Positions 1 to 8,670 of a stretch of 64,000 bases of DNA are shown piece by piece. Position numbers and translations under genes: made by a program. The DNA is from Candidatus Polarisedimenticolaceae bacterium (GTDB taxonomy: Bacteria; Acidobacteriota; Polarisedimenticolia; Polarisedimenticolales; DASRJG01). The stretch is from assembly GCA_036275915.1 (NCBI GenBank), contig DASUCV010000017.1, forward strand, positions 62,001 to 126,000, read 5' to 3'. The notes under the pieces are model-generated. The model was not told the origin of the DNA. It saw only the letters and a list, made by a program, of their open reading frames with translations, and searched no databases. Position 1 is the first letter of the stretch. Each line of letters starts with the position of its first letter.

Positions 1-73
1 GGTATAGCTCAGTCGGTAGAGCGGCTGATTCGTAATCAGCAGGTCCCCAGTTCAAGTCTGGGTGCCGGCTCCA
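1..73 (+). tRNA. tRNA-Thr (CGU anticodon), first 3 nt outside window
   Basis: The cloverleaf can be folded by hand. The D stem GCTC pairs with GAGC (7-10 with 19-22). The anticodon stem is 24-28 with 36-40, and its loop reads TTCGTAA, so the anticodon is CGT (31-33) and it reads ACG threonine codons. The T stem is CCCAG/CTGGG and the CCA end is encoded (71-73). The acceptor 3' strand TGCCGGC would pair with GCCGGTA; the window starts at the fourth base of that strand. The part from the anticodon loop to the 3' end is also one copy of the element's attachment repeat, so the element itself supplies the 3' half of the functional gene. Confidence 0.93.
29..73 (+). repeat. Attachment site copy within the intact tRNA (attL)
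   Basis: These 45 bases are identical to 14312-14356. The identity begins at the first base of the tRNA anticodon loop and ends exactly after CCA; the flanking bases differ on both sides (A28 versus T14311, T74 versus A14357). Confidence 0.93.
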
Positions 74-130
74 TGAAATCAAACACTTGTGCAGTTCGTG
101 AAATCCTGCGACTAGGGAAAGCAACCTCGC

Positions 131-142
131 AGTAACCCTGCG
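131..142 (+). repeat. Putative integrase arm-type site, left end
   Basis: AGTAACCCTGCG occurs here, 58 bp inside attL, and again at 14183-14194, about 118 bp inside attR, in the same orientation. Short repeats placed just inside both ends of a tyrosine-integrase element are what arm-type integrase or excisionase sites look like. No binding data; position is the only evidence. The rest of 74-307 shows no convincing gene. Confidence 0.4.
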
Positions 143-307
143 TCGTCGGGTAGTGAAGCCGTGTCCTCATGACTTGCGCTCCCGTCCGCAGGAACGTTGT
201 TAGATGACCTCTTCACTTCGGCAACGATGGAATAGGGCAGCTCGCCCCCGGAGACGGTCGGCTGCGACGTGCTGTCATGCGGCGTTGAAGACATCGATGT
301 ATTCCGA

Positions 308-2158
308 TTACTGGACAAGCCCAATTACCTTTAGGTAAGGAGAGGGTCTGGTTGCACGAGCATCGCCCCAAGGCATCCTGCGTGACTTCGGATACGAGCA
401 GTACAGAAGGCGCTTGGATCTCGTAACCCCAACAAAGGCATTGCGTCGCTCCTCATCAAGTTCCGATCCCTTCGCTCGATAGTCGGGGAAAATGCCCTCC
501 GCCATCCCGACCAGACAAACGACTTCGAATTCCAAGCCCTTGGCGGAATGGACCGTGAGCAATGCGACTCCATCCGAGTTGCGTTGCTGAGTAGTTCCGA
601 GGGCAAGCGCGCTAAGGAAACCGGCGACGCTAGGGTTTTGCGCAGATGCGCGAAGGTAGGTGTCCCATTCTTGTAGCAAGACCTCGGTGTCGTCGTAGAT
701 GGCCTGGCGCTCATCGTCTCCCAGCGAATCAGCAAAGGCCCGAAGCACGCGCGTCGGCCCCTTGATGTCTAGCCGCTGGGTCGGGGACACAACCTTAGCT
801 AATGCCTCAACGCTTACCGCCCAGTCCGACGTTTTCGCCCGGGACACGACCTGCCGTAGGTACTCAATGAGGCCGTCGTGATCAATCGGTGGCTCACTGT
901 TTGTACTGACATCCCATTTCTTGAGCAGCGCCGCGAGGTGAAATCTATCCTTCGGATTGGCGATCAGCCGCATTCCCAGTTGGAAGCTGTCTGCAGCTTT
1001 GGATTCATTCTCGTGAATGACTGAGACCCGCTTGTAATAAGGAATACTCCCGTTCTTCAACGCCTTCTCGACGTGCAAAAGGGCGAAGCGGGTGCGAGCT
1101 AAGACCGCGCATCGGCTCCAGGAAATGGACCCCTCCACATCTCGGTGTCCATGCTTCGAAAGCTCCTTTAGTTTCGCCACAACTAGGGAGGCTTCATTCT
1201 CCTCATTTTCACCCACCAAGAGCCCCAACTCGCCGGCAATTGGCAATTGTCCACTTACCGAATAGCTCTCTTGAAGCGATGATGCCGCACGGACAATTGC
1301 TTTCGAGCTCCTGAAGTTTTCTTTCAGCTCAATCGTCGCCGCGTTGAACTCTTCCGCAAAACGATCCATAAACTTTGGACTGGCCGTATTGAACCCATAG
1401 ATCGACTGCTTCGGGTCGCCAACCATCATCACGTTCTTGAATTCATCGCCGCACATCGCCGTGAGGACTGCGTACTGTGCTTCGTTTAGATCTTGTGCCT
1501 CATCGATGCAAACATATTTGAAGAGCCGGCGATAGAAGTCGGCTACTTTCGGATACTCCGTAAGCAAACGGTAGCTAAGCAGGAGAAGGTCTTCAAAGTC
1601 ATAGGCATTGCAAGCCCTGAGGCCGGCGTTGTAAGCCTCCATGATGCGTTGATTGAGTTCCAAGTCTGCAAACGGCTGCGAGATTGGATGTGCCTTGATC
1701 AACGCGATGCCTCGCAACCACCTATCCAGAGTTTCGCTTCTCGCCTTCGCGTCCCCCGATCTCATCAATTCTTCAGTAAGCAGCGGGTCTGCCGCTACAG
1801 CCTCCATCAGGATGCCTTTGCGGTCAGCCCAGTGCTCGAACAACTGGGGAGAGCCGCTAACTCCAACGTGTTTGCCGCGCTCCGAGAGCATGGTTAGACA
1901 AAATCCATGCAGGGTCCCAATGAACACCCGATCTAGGACGGAGCCTAGGTCTTGGAGGCGCTCTCGCATCTCATTGGCGGCCTTATTCGTGAACGTAAGA
2001 GCTAGAACTCGAAAGTGACCGGTTTCGTTTGCCAGTCGACGGACACGTTCTGTCAGTACCCTGGTTTTTCCAGAACCGGGGCCTGCAACGACCAACAGTG
2101 GGCCGTCGCCGTGATCAACGATCAGTTGCTGCGTTACCGACAGCCAAGCGTGTGCCAA
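308..2158 (-). CDS. gajB: UvrD/Rep-like SF1A helicase, Gabija GajB-like
   Basis: A 616-residue superfamily 1A helicase. Walker A AGPGSGKT is at residues 25-32. Motif II (DEAQD) is near 221, the motif III region VGDPKQSIYGF near 247, NFRSS near 283, VHSAKGLEFE near 537 and the motif VI region FVGVTRSKRLL near 577. The start is TTG, 3 nt after the stop of the OLD gene, with AGGAG placed 7 nt upstream, so the two genes are translationally close. An OLD nuclease plus UvrD-like helicase is the defining pair of Gabija (GajA/GajB), which forms a large complex that nicks phage DNA. The protein is longer than the Bacillus GajB (about 490 residues). A general repair helicase is the alternative, but the pairing makes it less likely. 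Confidence 0.85.
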   Translation of the reverse strand: MAHAWLSVTQQLIVDHGDGPLLVVAGPGSGKTRVLTERVRRLANETGHFRVLALTFTNKAANEMRERLQDLGSVLDRVFIGTLHGFCLTMLSERGKHVGVSGSPQLFEHWADRKGILMEAVAADPLLTEELMRSGDAKARSETLDRWLRGIALIKAHPISQPFADLELNQRIMEAYNAGLRACNAYDFEDLLLLSYRLLTEYPKVADFYRRLFKYVCIDEAQDLNEAQYAVLTAMCGDEFKNVMMVGDPKQSIYGFNTASPKFMDRFAEEFNAATIELKENFRSSKAIVRAASSLQESYSVSGQLPIAGELGLLVGENEENEASLVVAKLKELSKHGHRDVEGSISWSRCAVLARTRFALLHVEKALKNGSIPYYKRVSVIHENESKAADSFQLGMRLIANPKDRFHLAALLKKWDVSTNSEPPIDHDGLIEYLRQVVSRAKTSDWAVSVEALAKVVSPTQRLDIKGPTRVLRAFADSLGDDERQAIYDDTEVLLQEWDTYLRASAQNPSVAGFLSALALGTTQQRNSDGVALLTVHSAKGLEFEVVCLVGMAEGIFPDYRAKGSELDEERRNAFVGVTRSKRLLYCSYPKSRRMPWGDARATRPSPYLKVIGLVQ

Positions 2159-2161
2159 TGG

Positions 2162-4000
2162 CTAGCTCCTGCTCAAATCGAAGCGCTTGGAGATTTCAGC
2201 GAAGAATTGTGCGACGGTTGTGGGTACGCGACGGGCAGCATCTGGGAGGGCCGCTATGACTTCGGCGAGAGATGTCGCAACGCTCCCCTTGTTGCCACGC
2301 AGAGCGTCAATGGCAGCCCTCTCACGTCCTCCGGCAGACGTGTAGTCCCGAGTGTACTCAACGCCAGCCTTCTTTGGCCCCGGTCGTCCGTTGTGCTCCT
2401 TGATGTACTGATCAATGAACCCTGGTTCGAATACTCTGGCGAGCGCTTCTTCGATCTGCGGCAGGTAACCGTCTCGAACAAGTTCAGCCTCGATGTCCCC
2501 TTTCTCGGGGATTACCGTTACCTCGCAACGCGTCTTGTAGTCTGCTATTCCGATTTTGGCTAGCGACGAACTGAGCTGCTTTAGTGCAGCGTCTTCACCG
2601 TCGGAATAGATGAACCACGGAATTCCAAAGCTCTCGGCAAGCCAAACGAAGGGGAAGTAGTTGTGGCCCGCCACGCCAACAAAGCTAAAACCGAGTTCGT
2701 GGACAGTCTTGCCCCAATACGCATTGGCCCAGATTGGGAAAACCAACTCTTCGGTGACGATGCCCTCGTACAAGATCAGGGCCCGCGAGAAGAGTAGGTC
2801 GCCTCTGGTCGCGACAACTTGGCGTTCCACGGCTCGTCGCTCATCATCTGTGATCTTGGAAAGATCGAGCTCGGCGACCGTGCTTTCGCTTTGAGTACGC
2901 CCGATCAGGCGAAGATCGGCAAGCCCTGCTTGCCCGGAAATGTACGGTGAATGTGTACTGAGCAGGCGTTGAGCCGAGACCGTGGCAATTTGGTGATATA
3001 GGGCTCTCTGGGCTTGAGGATGTAGGTGAGCCTCGGGTTCTTCCAAGGCTAAGAAGGCATGAACGGCGTCGCCTGTTGCCTCCGCTTGTTTTTTCTTCCA
3101 CTCTACGTAGGCCCGAAACACCAGAAGCGATGCGAGGCTTCGCGTTCCCATGCCATGCTTGGCCAAGGGGAAAGGCTGGGCGCCCGGAGTTGACAGTGTC
3201 ACATCCACTCCGCGCGATAAGTCTCGCAGCGTTCGCGGGACGGGCGAGATATTTATCCCGGCCTTCTTCGCAGCGATTACGTCTTCGAGATTGACGAGGT
3301 TCTGGTGAATGTGTGTGAGGACACCGCTCTTGGAGACCAGTTCCTCGTTTAGCTTGGTGAGCGCGGCCTCAAAATCTTTTATCTCGGCGTCGCTCAGCCC
3401 CAAGTCGTCCGTCAAGCGCCTCCAGAACGAGCCCCTTGCCCGGAGGTCATTCTCCAAGTCTCGTTGAGCGTCGATGTACGAAACGGCCATTGGCTCAATC
3501 TGTGTGCTGACAACCGCATGCGCCTCCTCCGTGCCAAGCCAATCCGCGAAGGGCTTCCAATCTTTTAGGAACTTCCTAGAAAGGGCATACTCGCCCCTCA
3601 CCGGATCCCACATCAATGTCGTTCGAATGCCGACAAAGTCGTGTACCGCCGAATCCTGCGCGATGCCGTGACCCCAGAGCGCCGTCCAAAAGCTACCCGC
3701 AGGGAACGAGTCCAGCACCGCACCATCCTCTCCGATGGGCCTGATCAAGACATCGACTACCGCCTTTCGATCCTTAGGGAGACTGGGCTCGCCGAAAGTG
3801 GTGTGGATATCGTCGACGCCTATCAACTTGCGGCCGGCGCCGAGCGCAACGTTTATCGCATCTAGGAGGTTAGTCTTGCCAGCATTGTTGGCGCCCACAA
3901 GCAATGTGAGATCGCCAAGCCGTACCGACACGTTTCGGAATGATCGAAAGTTGCTAATGCGGAGCTCGAGAACCGATATCCCGCTTGAAACGCCCGTCAT
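2162..4000 (-). CDS. gajA: OLD-family ATPase/TOPRIM nuclease, Gabija GajA-like
   Basis: A 612-residue protein. The N-terminal ABC-type ATPase has Walker A GANNAGKT at 36-43, an acidic Walker B segment ALEEPEAHLHP at 318-328 and STHSP at 349-352. The C-terminal TOPRIM domain has the catalytic Glu in YEG (E412) and an Asp cluster SDGED (466-470). This is the class 2 OLD architecture, found next to UvrD-like helicases; with the downstream helicase it forms a Gabija module. In Gabija the ATPase senses nucleotide depletion and the TOPRIM domain nicks DNA. It starts with ATG; an upstream small frame ends in an ATGA overlap, but that frame is probably not a gene. Confidence 0.87.
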   Translation of the reverse strand: MTGVSSGISVLELRISNFRSFRNVSVRLGDLTLLVGANNAGKTNLLDAINVALGAGRKLIGVDDIHTTFGEPSLPKDRKAVVDVLIRPIGEDGAVLDSFPAGSFWTALWGHGIAQDSAVHDFVGIRTTLMWDPVRGEYALSRKFLKDWKPFADWLGTEEAHAVVSTQIEPMAVSYIDAQRDLENDLRARGSFWRRLTDDLGLSDAEIKDFEAALTKLNEELVSKSGVLTHIHQNLVNLEDVIAAKKAGINISPVPRTLRDLSRGVDVTLSTPGAQPFPLAKHGMGTRSLASLLVFRAYVEWKKKQAEATGDAVHAFLALEEPEAHLHPQAQRALYHQIATVSAQRLLSTHSPYISGQAGLADLRLIGRTQSESTVAELDLSKITDDERRAVERQVVATRGDLLFSRALILYEGIVTEELVFPIWANAYWGKTVHELGFSFVGVAGHNYFPFVWLAESFGIPWFIYSDGEDAALKQLSSSLAKIGIADYKTRCEVTVIPEKGDIEAELVRDGYLPQIEEALARVFEPGFIDQYIKEHNGRPGPKKAGVEYTRDYTSAGGRERAAIDALRGNKGSVATSLAEVIAALPDAARRVPTTVAQFFAEISKRFDLSRS

Positions 4001-4097
4001 TCCGCACTCGCCATCATCCGGAAGTTTCTCGCCGCCTGGCGGGGCTGATCATCCGCCCCAGGGCTCGGTAGTCCGAGCGGTCGGACGTTGATCTGGT

Positions 4098-4200
4098 TCA
4101 AGCACCGTTTCGGGACGATTCGAACGACGCGAGAATCGCCGCCTGAAGGCGTCGCTTCACCCCTGGCGAAGCGTCCAACAGTTGGCTTGGCGACGATTCT
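4098..4200 (-). pseudogene. 3' remnant of a second spoVG-like gene
   Basis: On the minus strand, codons from about 4181 read LLDASPGVKRRLQAAILASF and stop at TGA (4100-4098). The intact SpoVG-like protein at 10088-10429 reads LLDVSPGVKARLKSLVLAAY at its C terminus, so about 12 of 20 positions are identical. Upstream in the same frame there is a stop (TGA) about 40 nt before this block and no N-terminal half, so only the tail remains. It lies between the DUF4365-like gene and gajA, suggesting that this end of the element came from a related element by recombination. Confidence 0.6.
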
Positions 4201-4213
4201 CGCCCACACGATT

Positions 4214-5146
4214 TCAGCGCTTTTCATCTGCGACAAAAGCTATCGCTGTAGGGTCAAGCAACCCGTACGTGTGGATGAGTGCGGCTAACGGCCTCACTAC
4301 GTCGAGCTTCCCGTATTGCTTCTGGTGGTTGAGGTTGTGCATCAGCGACGCGATTGCTGGCGAAATCGAAGAGAGGATCTCCGGGATGTTCTGATCTGGA
4401 TTGTCGTTGAAGAAGTGCCAAAGTTTCGCGGGTGGCTCCGGAGCCTCGTTCGTGACCCAGGTAATCCACTCTTCCACGTAGGGTACCTTGAGCCGCCAAT
4501 GGGTTAGGTTGCGGTAGTCCAGGCCGACCCAGCGTTCGAGGCAGCGACGAACCTGATCGCGAAACGCTGCCGCCTCATGCTCTTTGACTGAGACCGACAC
4601 GATCGGATTGCCCAGGGGCACGCGATAGCTAAACCCATCACCCGGCCGGGAACCATCCGAGGCATTTGGCAACGGGGATGCGCGATAGCGATTCTGCATC
4701 GATCGGCCTTCCGCTTCAGTGAAATCACCGAGCGAAAGATCAGGGACCAAGACGACTTCACCAGGCATTCCCTTTTGCCACGGCACCCACCACATGAATT
4801 GAGTGCTGTAGAGATTGACTCTCCATTCCTTGAGATCGACAACGCATACAACGAATGACTGCTGCTGCTCGTACAGCCACTCCAGTTCGTAGCGCTTCCA
4901 ATCGCCCCGGTCGTTCATACCGCCGTATCGGATCTCCGGGTCACTCCTGGACTTCACTTGAACGCCAAAAGCCCGACCGGCGAAGAGCGCGTGCCGTTCG
5001 CGTCGCGTGAGGGTGCACAACAGGTCGTACCCGAAGTCCATAGGCACCGGGACGGGGACGACGGCCGCGACGCTTGACAGTACGTAGGTCGCGAAGAGCT
5101 GCGCGCGGTTGCCTTCCCAGAATGACGCCAACTGCAGACCCGTCAC
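4214..5146 (-). CDS. DUF4365-like protein with PD-(D/E)XK nuclease features
   Basis: A 310-residue protein. Near the N terminus it has the pattern GNRAQ..., then FGYDLL (near residue 38), then FGVQVKSR (near 61). This D...QxK spacing fits DUF4365 and related restriction-endonuclease-like folds, where the Asp and the Lys of QxK belong to the active site. The remaining 240 residues (Trp- and Tyr-rich) are not recognised. GTG start with GAGG 6 nt upstream. It is the first gene of the left block and is co-directional with gajA-gajB, so it may be an added component of that defence module or an independent defence gene. Function is inferred from the motif only. Confidence 0.6.
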   Translation of the reverse strand: MTGLQLASFWEGNRAQLFATYVLSSVAAVVPVPVPMDFGYDLLCTLTRRERHALFAGRAFGVQVKSRSDPEIRYGGMNDRGDWKRYELEWLYEQQQSFVVCVVDLKEWRVNLYSTQFMWWVPWQKGMPGEVVLVPDLSLGDFTEAEGRSMQNRYRASPLPNASDGSRPGDGFSYRVPLGNPIVSVSVKEHEAAAFRDQVRRCLERWVGLDYRNLTHWRLKVPYVEEWITWVTNEAPEPPAKLWHFFNDNPDQNIPEILSSISPAIASLMHNLNHQKQYGKLDVVRPLAALIHTYGLLDPTAIAFVADEKR

Positions 5147-5469
5147 GGTTAGCCTCGGTGGTTTCTCTTGCGGGCTGATGGAGGGGCGCTGTGCGAAATG
5201 CGTCGTCCAAGATCGGACTAGACCCCTCCTTCAGCGTGTGTCGCGAATTCTACGCCTCTGGGGTGGAAACGATGGGCCATTCTGAGTGGCTTTCGCATGG
5301 ATGCCCGTCACGATGCCCAAGGGCTCGCGAGGCTGGCGAGCGACCTGCTCCCATTCGCTGGACCGGAGTTCGCGAGAGTCCGGTCCCATGCGTCCCATGC
5401 AGACATCGTAGCGGGAGGTCGATGGGCGGTGTAGTAGCCGCCCGTCGAGCTTCTGCTGCGCGCGGCGCG

Positions 5470-5612
5470 AACTCCTCCGGCGTCATGTTGTCCAACGAGC
5501 TGTGAGGCCGGACTTGATTGTAGTCCCGTCGCCACACCTCGATCTTGGCCCGGGCGTCGTGGAGGCTGAGTACACGAAATAGTTTCTCGGGTATACGGCC
5601 TCCTCCGGGTGA
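5470..5612 (-). pseudogene. IS3-family transposase C-terminal remnant
   Basis: One frame reads LSLHDARAKIEVWRRDYNQV and continues RPHSSLDNMTPEEFAPR, the very typical C-terminal end of IS3-family OrfB (DDE integrase core). Upstream of it the similarity ends after about 10 residues, and downstream the frame runs on without recognisable content to 5250. The DDE catalytic residues and OrfA are missing. The remaining bases of 5147-5701 show no other gene; I did not find convincing terminal inverted repeats. It separates the Gabija block from the kinase block. Confidence 0.75.
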
Positions 5613-5701
5613 TCCGCTGCAATCGACGCGCGGCCGAATTCAAGTCGCCCTGGGCCCCGATGGATCTTGGAGTGCCCCACCAGACTGACTGACGCGCAAA
5701 C

Positions 5702-7882
5702 CTACTTGCCCATGACCACGAACCTTAGAAACCTTCCCGCGGTGACTGCGCTATACGTGTCCAAGTCGCGTGTAAGCCGAACCAGCTGGCTCGAACTCTG
5801 CTGAAGCAGAGGAACCAGGGCGTCGCGACTGCTTTCTAGCTGACGAACTGCGAGCTCACACTCCTGTTGGGCAGCGACGATTTGAGTCCCGATTTGAGCC
5901 TTCTGATCGACAGATGCGCTTCTCGCCGCCCGCTCTAGACTGACCCGTTGCGTTTCGATCCGTGTGATTTCTTCGCCGATCGGACGTTGCTTCGCTGCGT
6001 GGGCCTGTTCGATCGCCATGCGTTGATGCTGCGGAAGCCCGAGCACCACCTTGTGTCGCACGGCAGCTTCGAGTGCGCCGCGCCACTGGGAGAGCGCCTG
6101 AAGCTTCTGCGGTCCCAAGCCGTAAACGTGAATGCGCCGGCCGTTCGGTAGGACTAGGTCGGAGATGGGTGTGCGGTGCGCTCGGCCGGCAGCCCGGATA
6201 GACACACTCCGAAAATCGCCTGCAGTCCGGATTCCCGAAGCCGCAAGACGAGATTTCAGCTCGTTCCCTAGCCCGTGGATGTTTGCACCGGCGATCCAGT
6301 GTGCCTGTAGCTCACGGTCCACCGCAGCCTGGTCGGCAGCTGCCGTCGCCTGCGCAATCTCCGTCCGAAGAGCCCCAGCGAGATTCGCAGCTTGATCACG
6401 AAGCTGTTTGAGTCTCGTCTCCAGCCCAGTCGTTTGTTGCTGTAGTTGCTCCCTGATGCGACGTTCCGCCGCTCCGGACTCTCGTTCTAAGGTGCTCCTG
6501 CGCTCCGCGAATGCCGCCTGACGCTTCGACACCTCCGCCTGTATGCTAGCGATGCGCTGCTCTGTCTTGGTTTTGTCTGCACGCAACGCTCTCGCTTTCG
6601 ATGCTAGTCCACGCTTGGCCACGACGAGAGGATGGCGACGAAAGACAGCCCAGGTCACGCTTCCACCCAAAGCGAGCAACCCCGCCACACCTACTGCGGC
6701 GCTGCGGCCCGGCAATGTGCCGAAGCGAAAGAGTGCGGAGAGCGCGAGCACACCGGCTAGGCAGACCGCATTCCAGATTCGAATCAACGCCCCGTCCTGG
6801 AAGGCGGCAGCCGGTAGTGGAGGCAGATGCGTTTGAATCCATCCGTCCCCTTCTGTGTACTGACTACCGGCCGCACCGCTCAGTGGCGCCTGCGTTCTCA
6901 TCCAGTCAGGAATGTTTCGTCGTGCCGACGCATCTAGGTTCGGCAGTCTCTTGATGGTTTCCAGGTCAAGCCCGATCTGTTCTGGGTCAAACGCCGGAAG
7001 TTGGGTTGGTGACAGTTGCGCAATTCGCTTGATTAGATCGCCGGCCGCTGACAGCGTTGCCTCGCTCGACCCACGCAGCTGCGCAACGAGCGGCGAATGA
7101 GTCGGGTCCTCAAAGTCCCCCTCAGCGAACATCAACGACTCGGAACCGCTGTGGCGATTTAGAAGCCACATTGATGGGGCCGCGGCAATCACGGCCAACG
7201 AGCCGTATATAACCCATGCCGAGAACCGATCGAGCGTCGCGTCAAACTGTTGTACTCCTCGTTTGGGAGATTGGTAGTTTCTGTGCCCTCGCTCACCGCT
7301 CGGCCCGACAGCCGCAAGTTCCGGAACAAACATTCCGTCGTAATCAACGAGTCGTATTGATGCATCTTTCGTGACAAGAATGTTGCCATGCTGAAGGTCA
7401 CCGTGAGCGATGCCACGTTGTTGCATGTCAAGCACCACTTGGGCGAAACTCTTCGCTACCGATGCAATTGCCTGCTGATCGCCAAGATTCTGTTCAACGT
7501 ATTGAAGTAGACCGATTGCATCGATCCATTCCATCTTGAGTATCGGAAGCCACACTCCAGCTACGAGGATTCCGGTCTCGATGTACTCGAACCGGACCGC
7601 CCACGGTGGTTTCTCGGATTGAAGCACGCTGGAGACCGCCGCATATCTTCGCGCCTGGTGTTCGACTGAACGTGTGAAGCACTTGATTGCGTATCTCTTC
7701 TTGGACGGAGTGGTCACCCGAAAGACCGCTGCGAAATTGCCAACGACTGGTCGAGGCATCTGCAACGCGTCCAAATCTGGCAATGACGATTTCAACTCCG
7801 CGTCTCGAAAGCAGAGTTGCGGCTGGGAGATCGCTTCTCGGTATTCGCCTGGCGTCGGTAGGCGAGGTTTCACTTTCTCCAA
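5702..7882 (-). CDS. Membrane-anchored protein kinase with coiled coil and HhH domain (YegI-like)
   Basis: A 726-residue Ser/Thr-kinase-like protein. It has the ATP-binding Lys in YAIK (K67), a catalytic loop HGDLQHGN (160-167), and DYDG (180-183) in place of DFG. Two hydrophobic segments follow (about 366-388 and 395-414), then a charged coiled coil (about 425-525), then a helix-hairpin-helix-like region with NIHGLG (534-539) and VYGLGPQKL (about 583). E. coli YegI has the same kinase-plus-HhH plan. It is the last gene of a VWA-PP2C-kinase operon with only 3 nt separating it from the phosphatase gene. Kinase substrate unknown; a role in stress or phage response is inferred from the TerY-P class of triads. 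Confidence 0.75.
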   Translation of the reverse strand: MEKVKPRLPTPGEYREAISQPQLCFRDAELKSSLPDLDALQMPRPVVGNFAAVFRVTTPSKKRYAIKCFTRSVEHQARRYAAVSSVLQSEKPPWAVRFEYIETGILVAGVWLPILKMEWIDAIGLLQYVEQNLGDQQAIASVAKSFAQVVLDMQQRGIAHGDLQHGNILVTKDASIRLVDYDGMFVPELAAVGPSGERGHRNYQSPKRGVQQFDATLDRFSAWVIYGSLAVIAAAPSMWLLNRHSGSESLMFAEGDFEDPTHSPLVAQLRGSSEATLSAAGDLIKRIAQLSPTQLPAFDPEQIGLDLETIKRLPNLDASARRNIPDWMRTQAPLSGAAGSQYTEGDGWIQTHLPPLPAAAFQDGALIRIWNAVCLAGVLALSALFRFGTLPGRSAAVGVAGLLALGGSVTWAVFRRHPLVVAKRGLASKARALRADKTKTEQRIASIQAEVSKRQAAFAERRSTLERESGAAERRIREQLQQQTTGLETRLKQLRDQAANLAGALRTEIAQATAAADQAAVDRELQAHWIAGANIHGLGNELKSRLAASGIRTAGDFRSVSIRAAGRAHRTPISDLVLPNGRRIHVYGLGPQKLQALSQWRGALEAAVRHKVVLGLPQHQRMAIEQAHAAKQRPIGEEITRIETQRVSLERAARSASVDQKAQIGTQIVAAQQECELAVRQLESSRDALVPLLQQSSSQLVRLTRDLDTYSAVTAGRFLRFVVMGK

Positions 7883-7885
7883 GCC

Positions 7886-8662
7886 TCAGTCAATCATGTC
7901 GAGTCGCATCAGCGTGGTGTCGTCGTTTCGGAGTCCGCGGTCCCGTCGCAGTTCGTCAATCCAGTCCGTGAAGGAACGGGTATCGTGCGCCCCAAGCTCC
8001 TGAATCTTCGGCCAAGGATCGTCTCCGCACTCGAGCTGTCGCAGAAGCCATGCCGCTAGTGCGTCCGTTGCTAGGAGAAATTGATCCCCACTCCTCCAGG
8101 TTCCTTGGACACGCTCCGCCGGACGAATCGGTTCGCCCATTCGGCTCGAAATGAGGTTGGGTGTGGATCCGAACTCGGAATGCTGCGTTAGAGGAAATTT
8201 CTTGATGAGTTGCCCGTCGCGGACTACAAACAGATTTGTGTCCCCAATCGCCTCGAACAGGTATGTGCGCGACTCCCCGTTACGCGCCCGCTTTGAGATC
8301 CTGCCAACGATGAGTGTTGACTCTGCTCCACGATCCATCACTGGTTCTTCGTACCATTGAATGGGTCGCCCAGATTCGCTCCGCTGACGGACGTACTCCA
8401 AGAGCTCTGATGCCCAAACCGCTCTAGCGTTCTCGATCCGCCTGCGAAGTGGAAGGCGAGGTGGGGTGGCAAGGACTCTTGAAAGGGTCTGCGCCCATCG
8501 TCCGGACAGATAGCTCTCAGTCGCTCCGTCGCAGAGTGCGAGGGAAAAGGTCTCGCTGTCGAGCGCGCGTTCAGCTTCGTCCGGATACCCGGCGTCGTCG
8601 CACTCGTCGGGACGCGCCCCCACTTTCGGCACCCGGAAGGTGTCCAGATGCAGTTTGAGCAC
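7886..8662 (-). CDS. PP2C-like protein phosphatase (YegK/TerY-P type)
   Basis: A 258-residue compact PP2C fold. The metal-binding motifs are DECDDAG (near residue 19), ALCDGATES (near 43), a central AIGDTN, and a C-terminal RNDDTTLM. These Asp residues bind the Mn/Mg pair of PPM phosphatases. It is shorter than stand-alone PP2C enzymes, as in the YegK group. It lies between the VWA gene (8 nt upstream) and the kinase gene (3 nt downstream), so it probably opposes the kinase on a shared target. Confidence 0.78.
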   Translation of the reverse strand: MLKLHLDTFRVPKVGARPDECDDAGYPDEAERALDSETFSLALCDGATESYLSGRWAQTLSRVLATPPRLPLRRRIENARAVWASELLEYVRQRSESGRPIQWYEEPVMDRGAESTLIVGRISKRARNGESRTYLFEAIGDTNLFVVRDGQLIKKFPLTQHSEFGSTPNLISSRMGEPIRPAERVQGTWRSGDQFLLATDALAAWLLRQLECGDDPWPKIQELGAHDTRSFTDWIDELRRDRGLRNDDTTLMRLDMID

Positions 8663-8670
8663 CTTCGGAC

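Noticed and set aside
112-324. 70-residue minus-strand frame between attL and the UvrD gene
   Set aside because: No family, composition random, overlaps the helicase end, no clear ribosome site; the region is better explained as att-flanking control DNA.
3997-4236. 79-residue frame overlapping gajA by ATGA
   Set aside because: The same bases in another frame match the SpoVG-like C terminus, and this frame has no recognisable content, so the overlap is probably chance.
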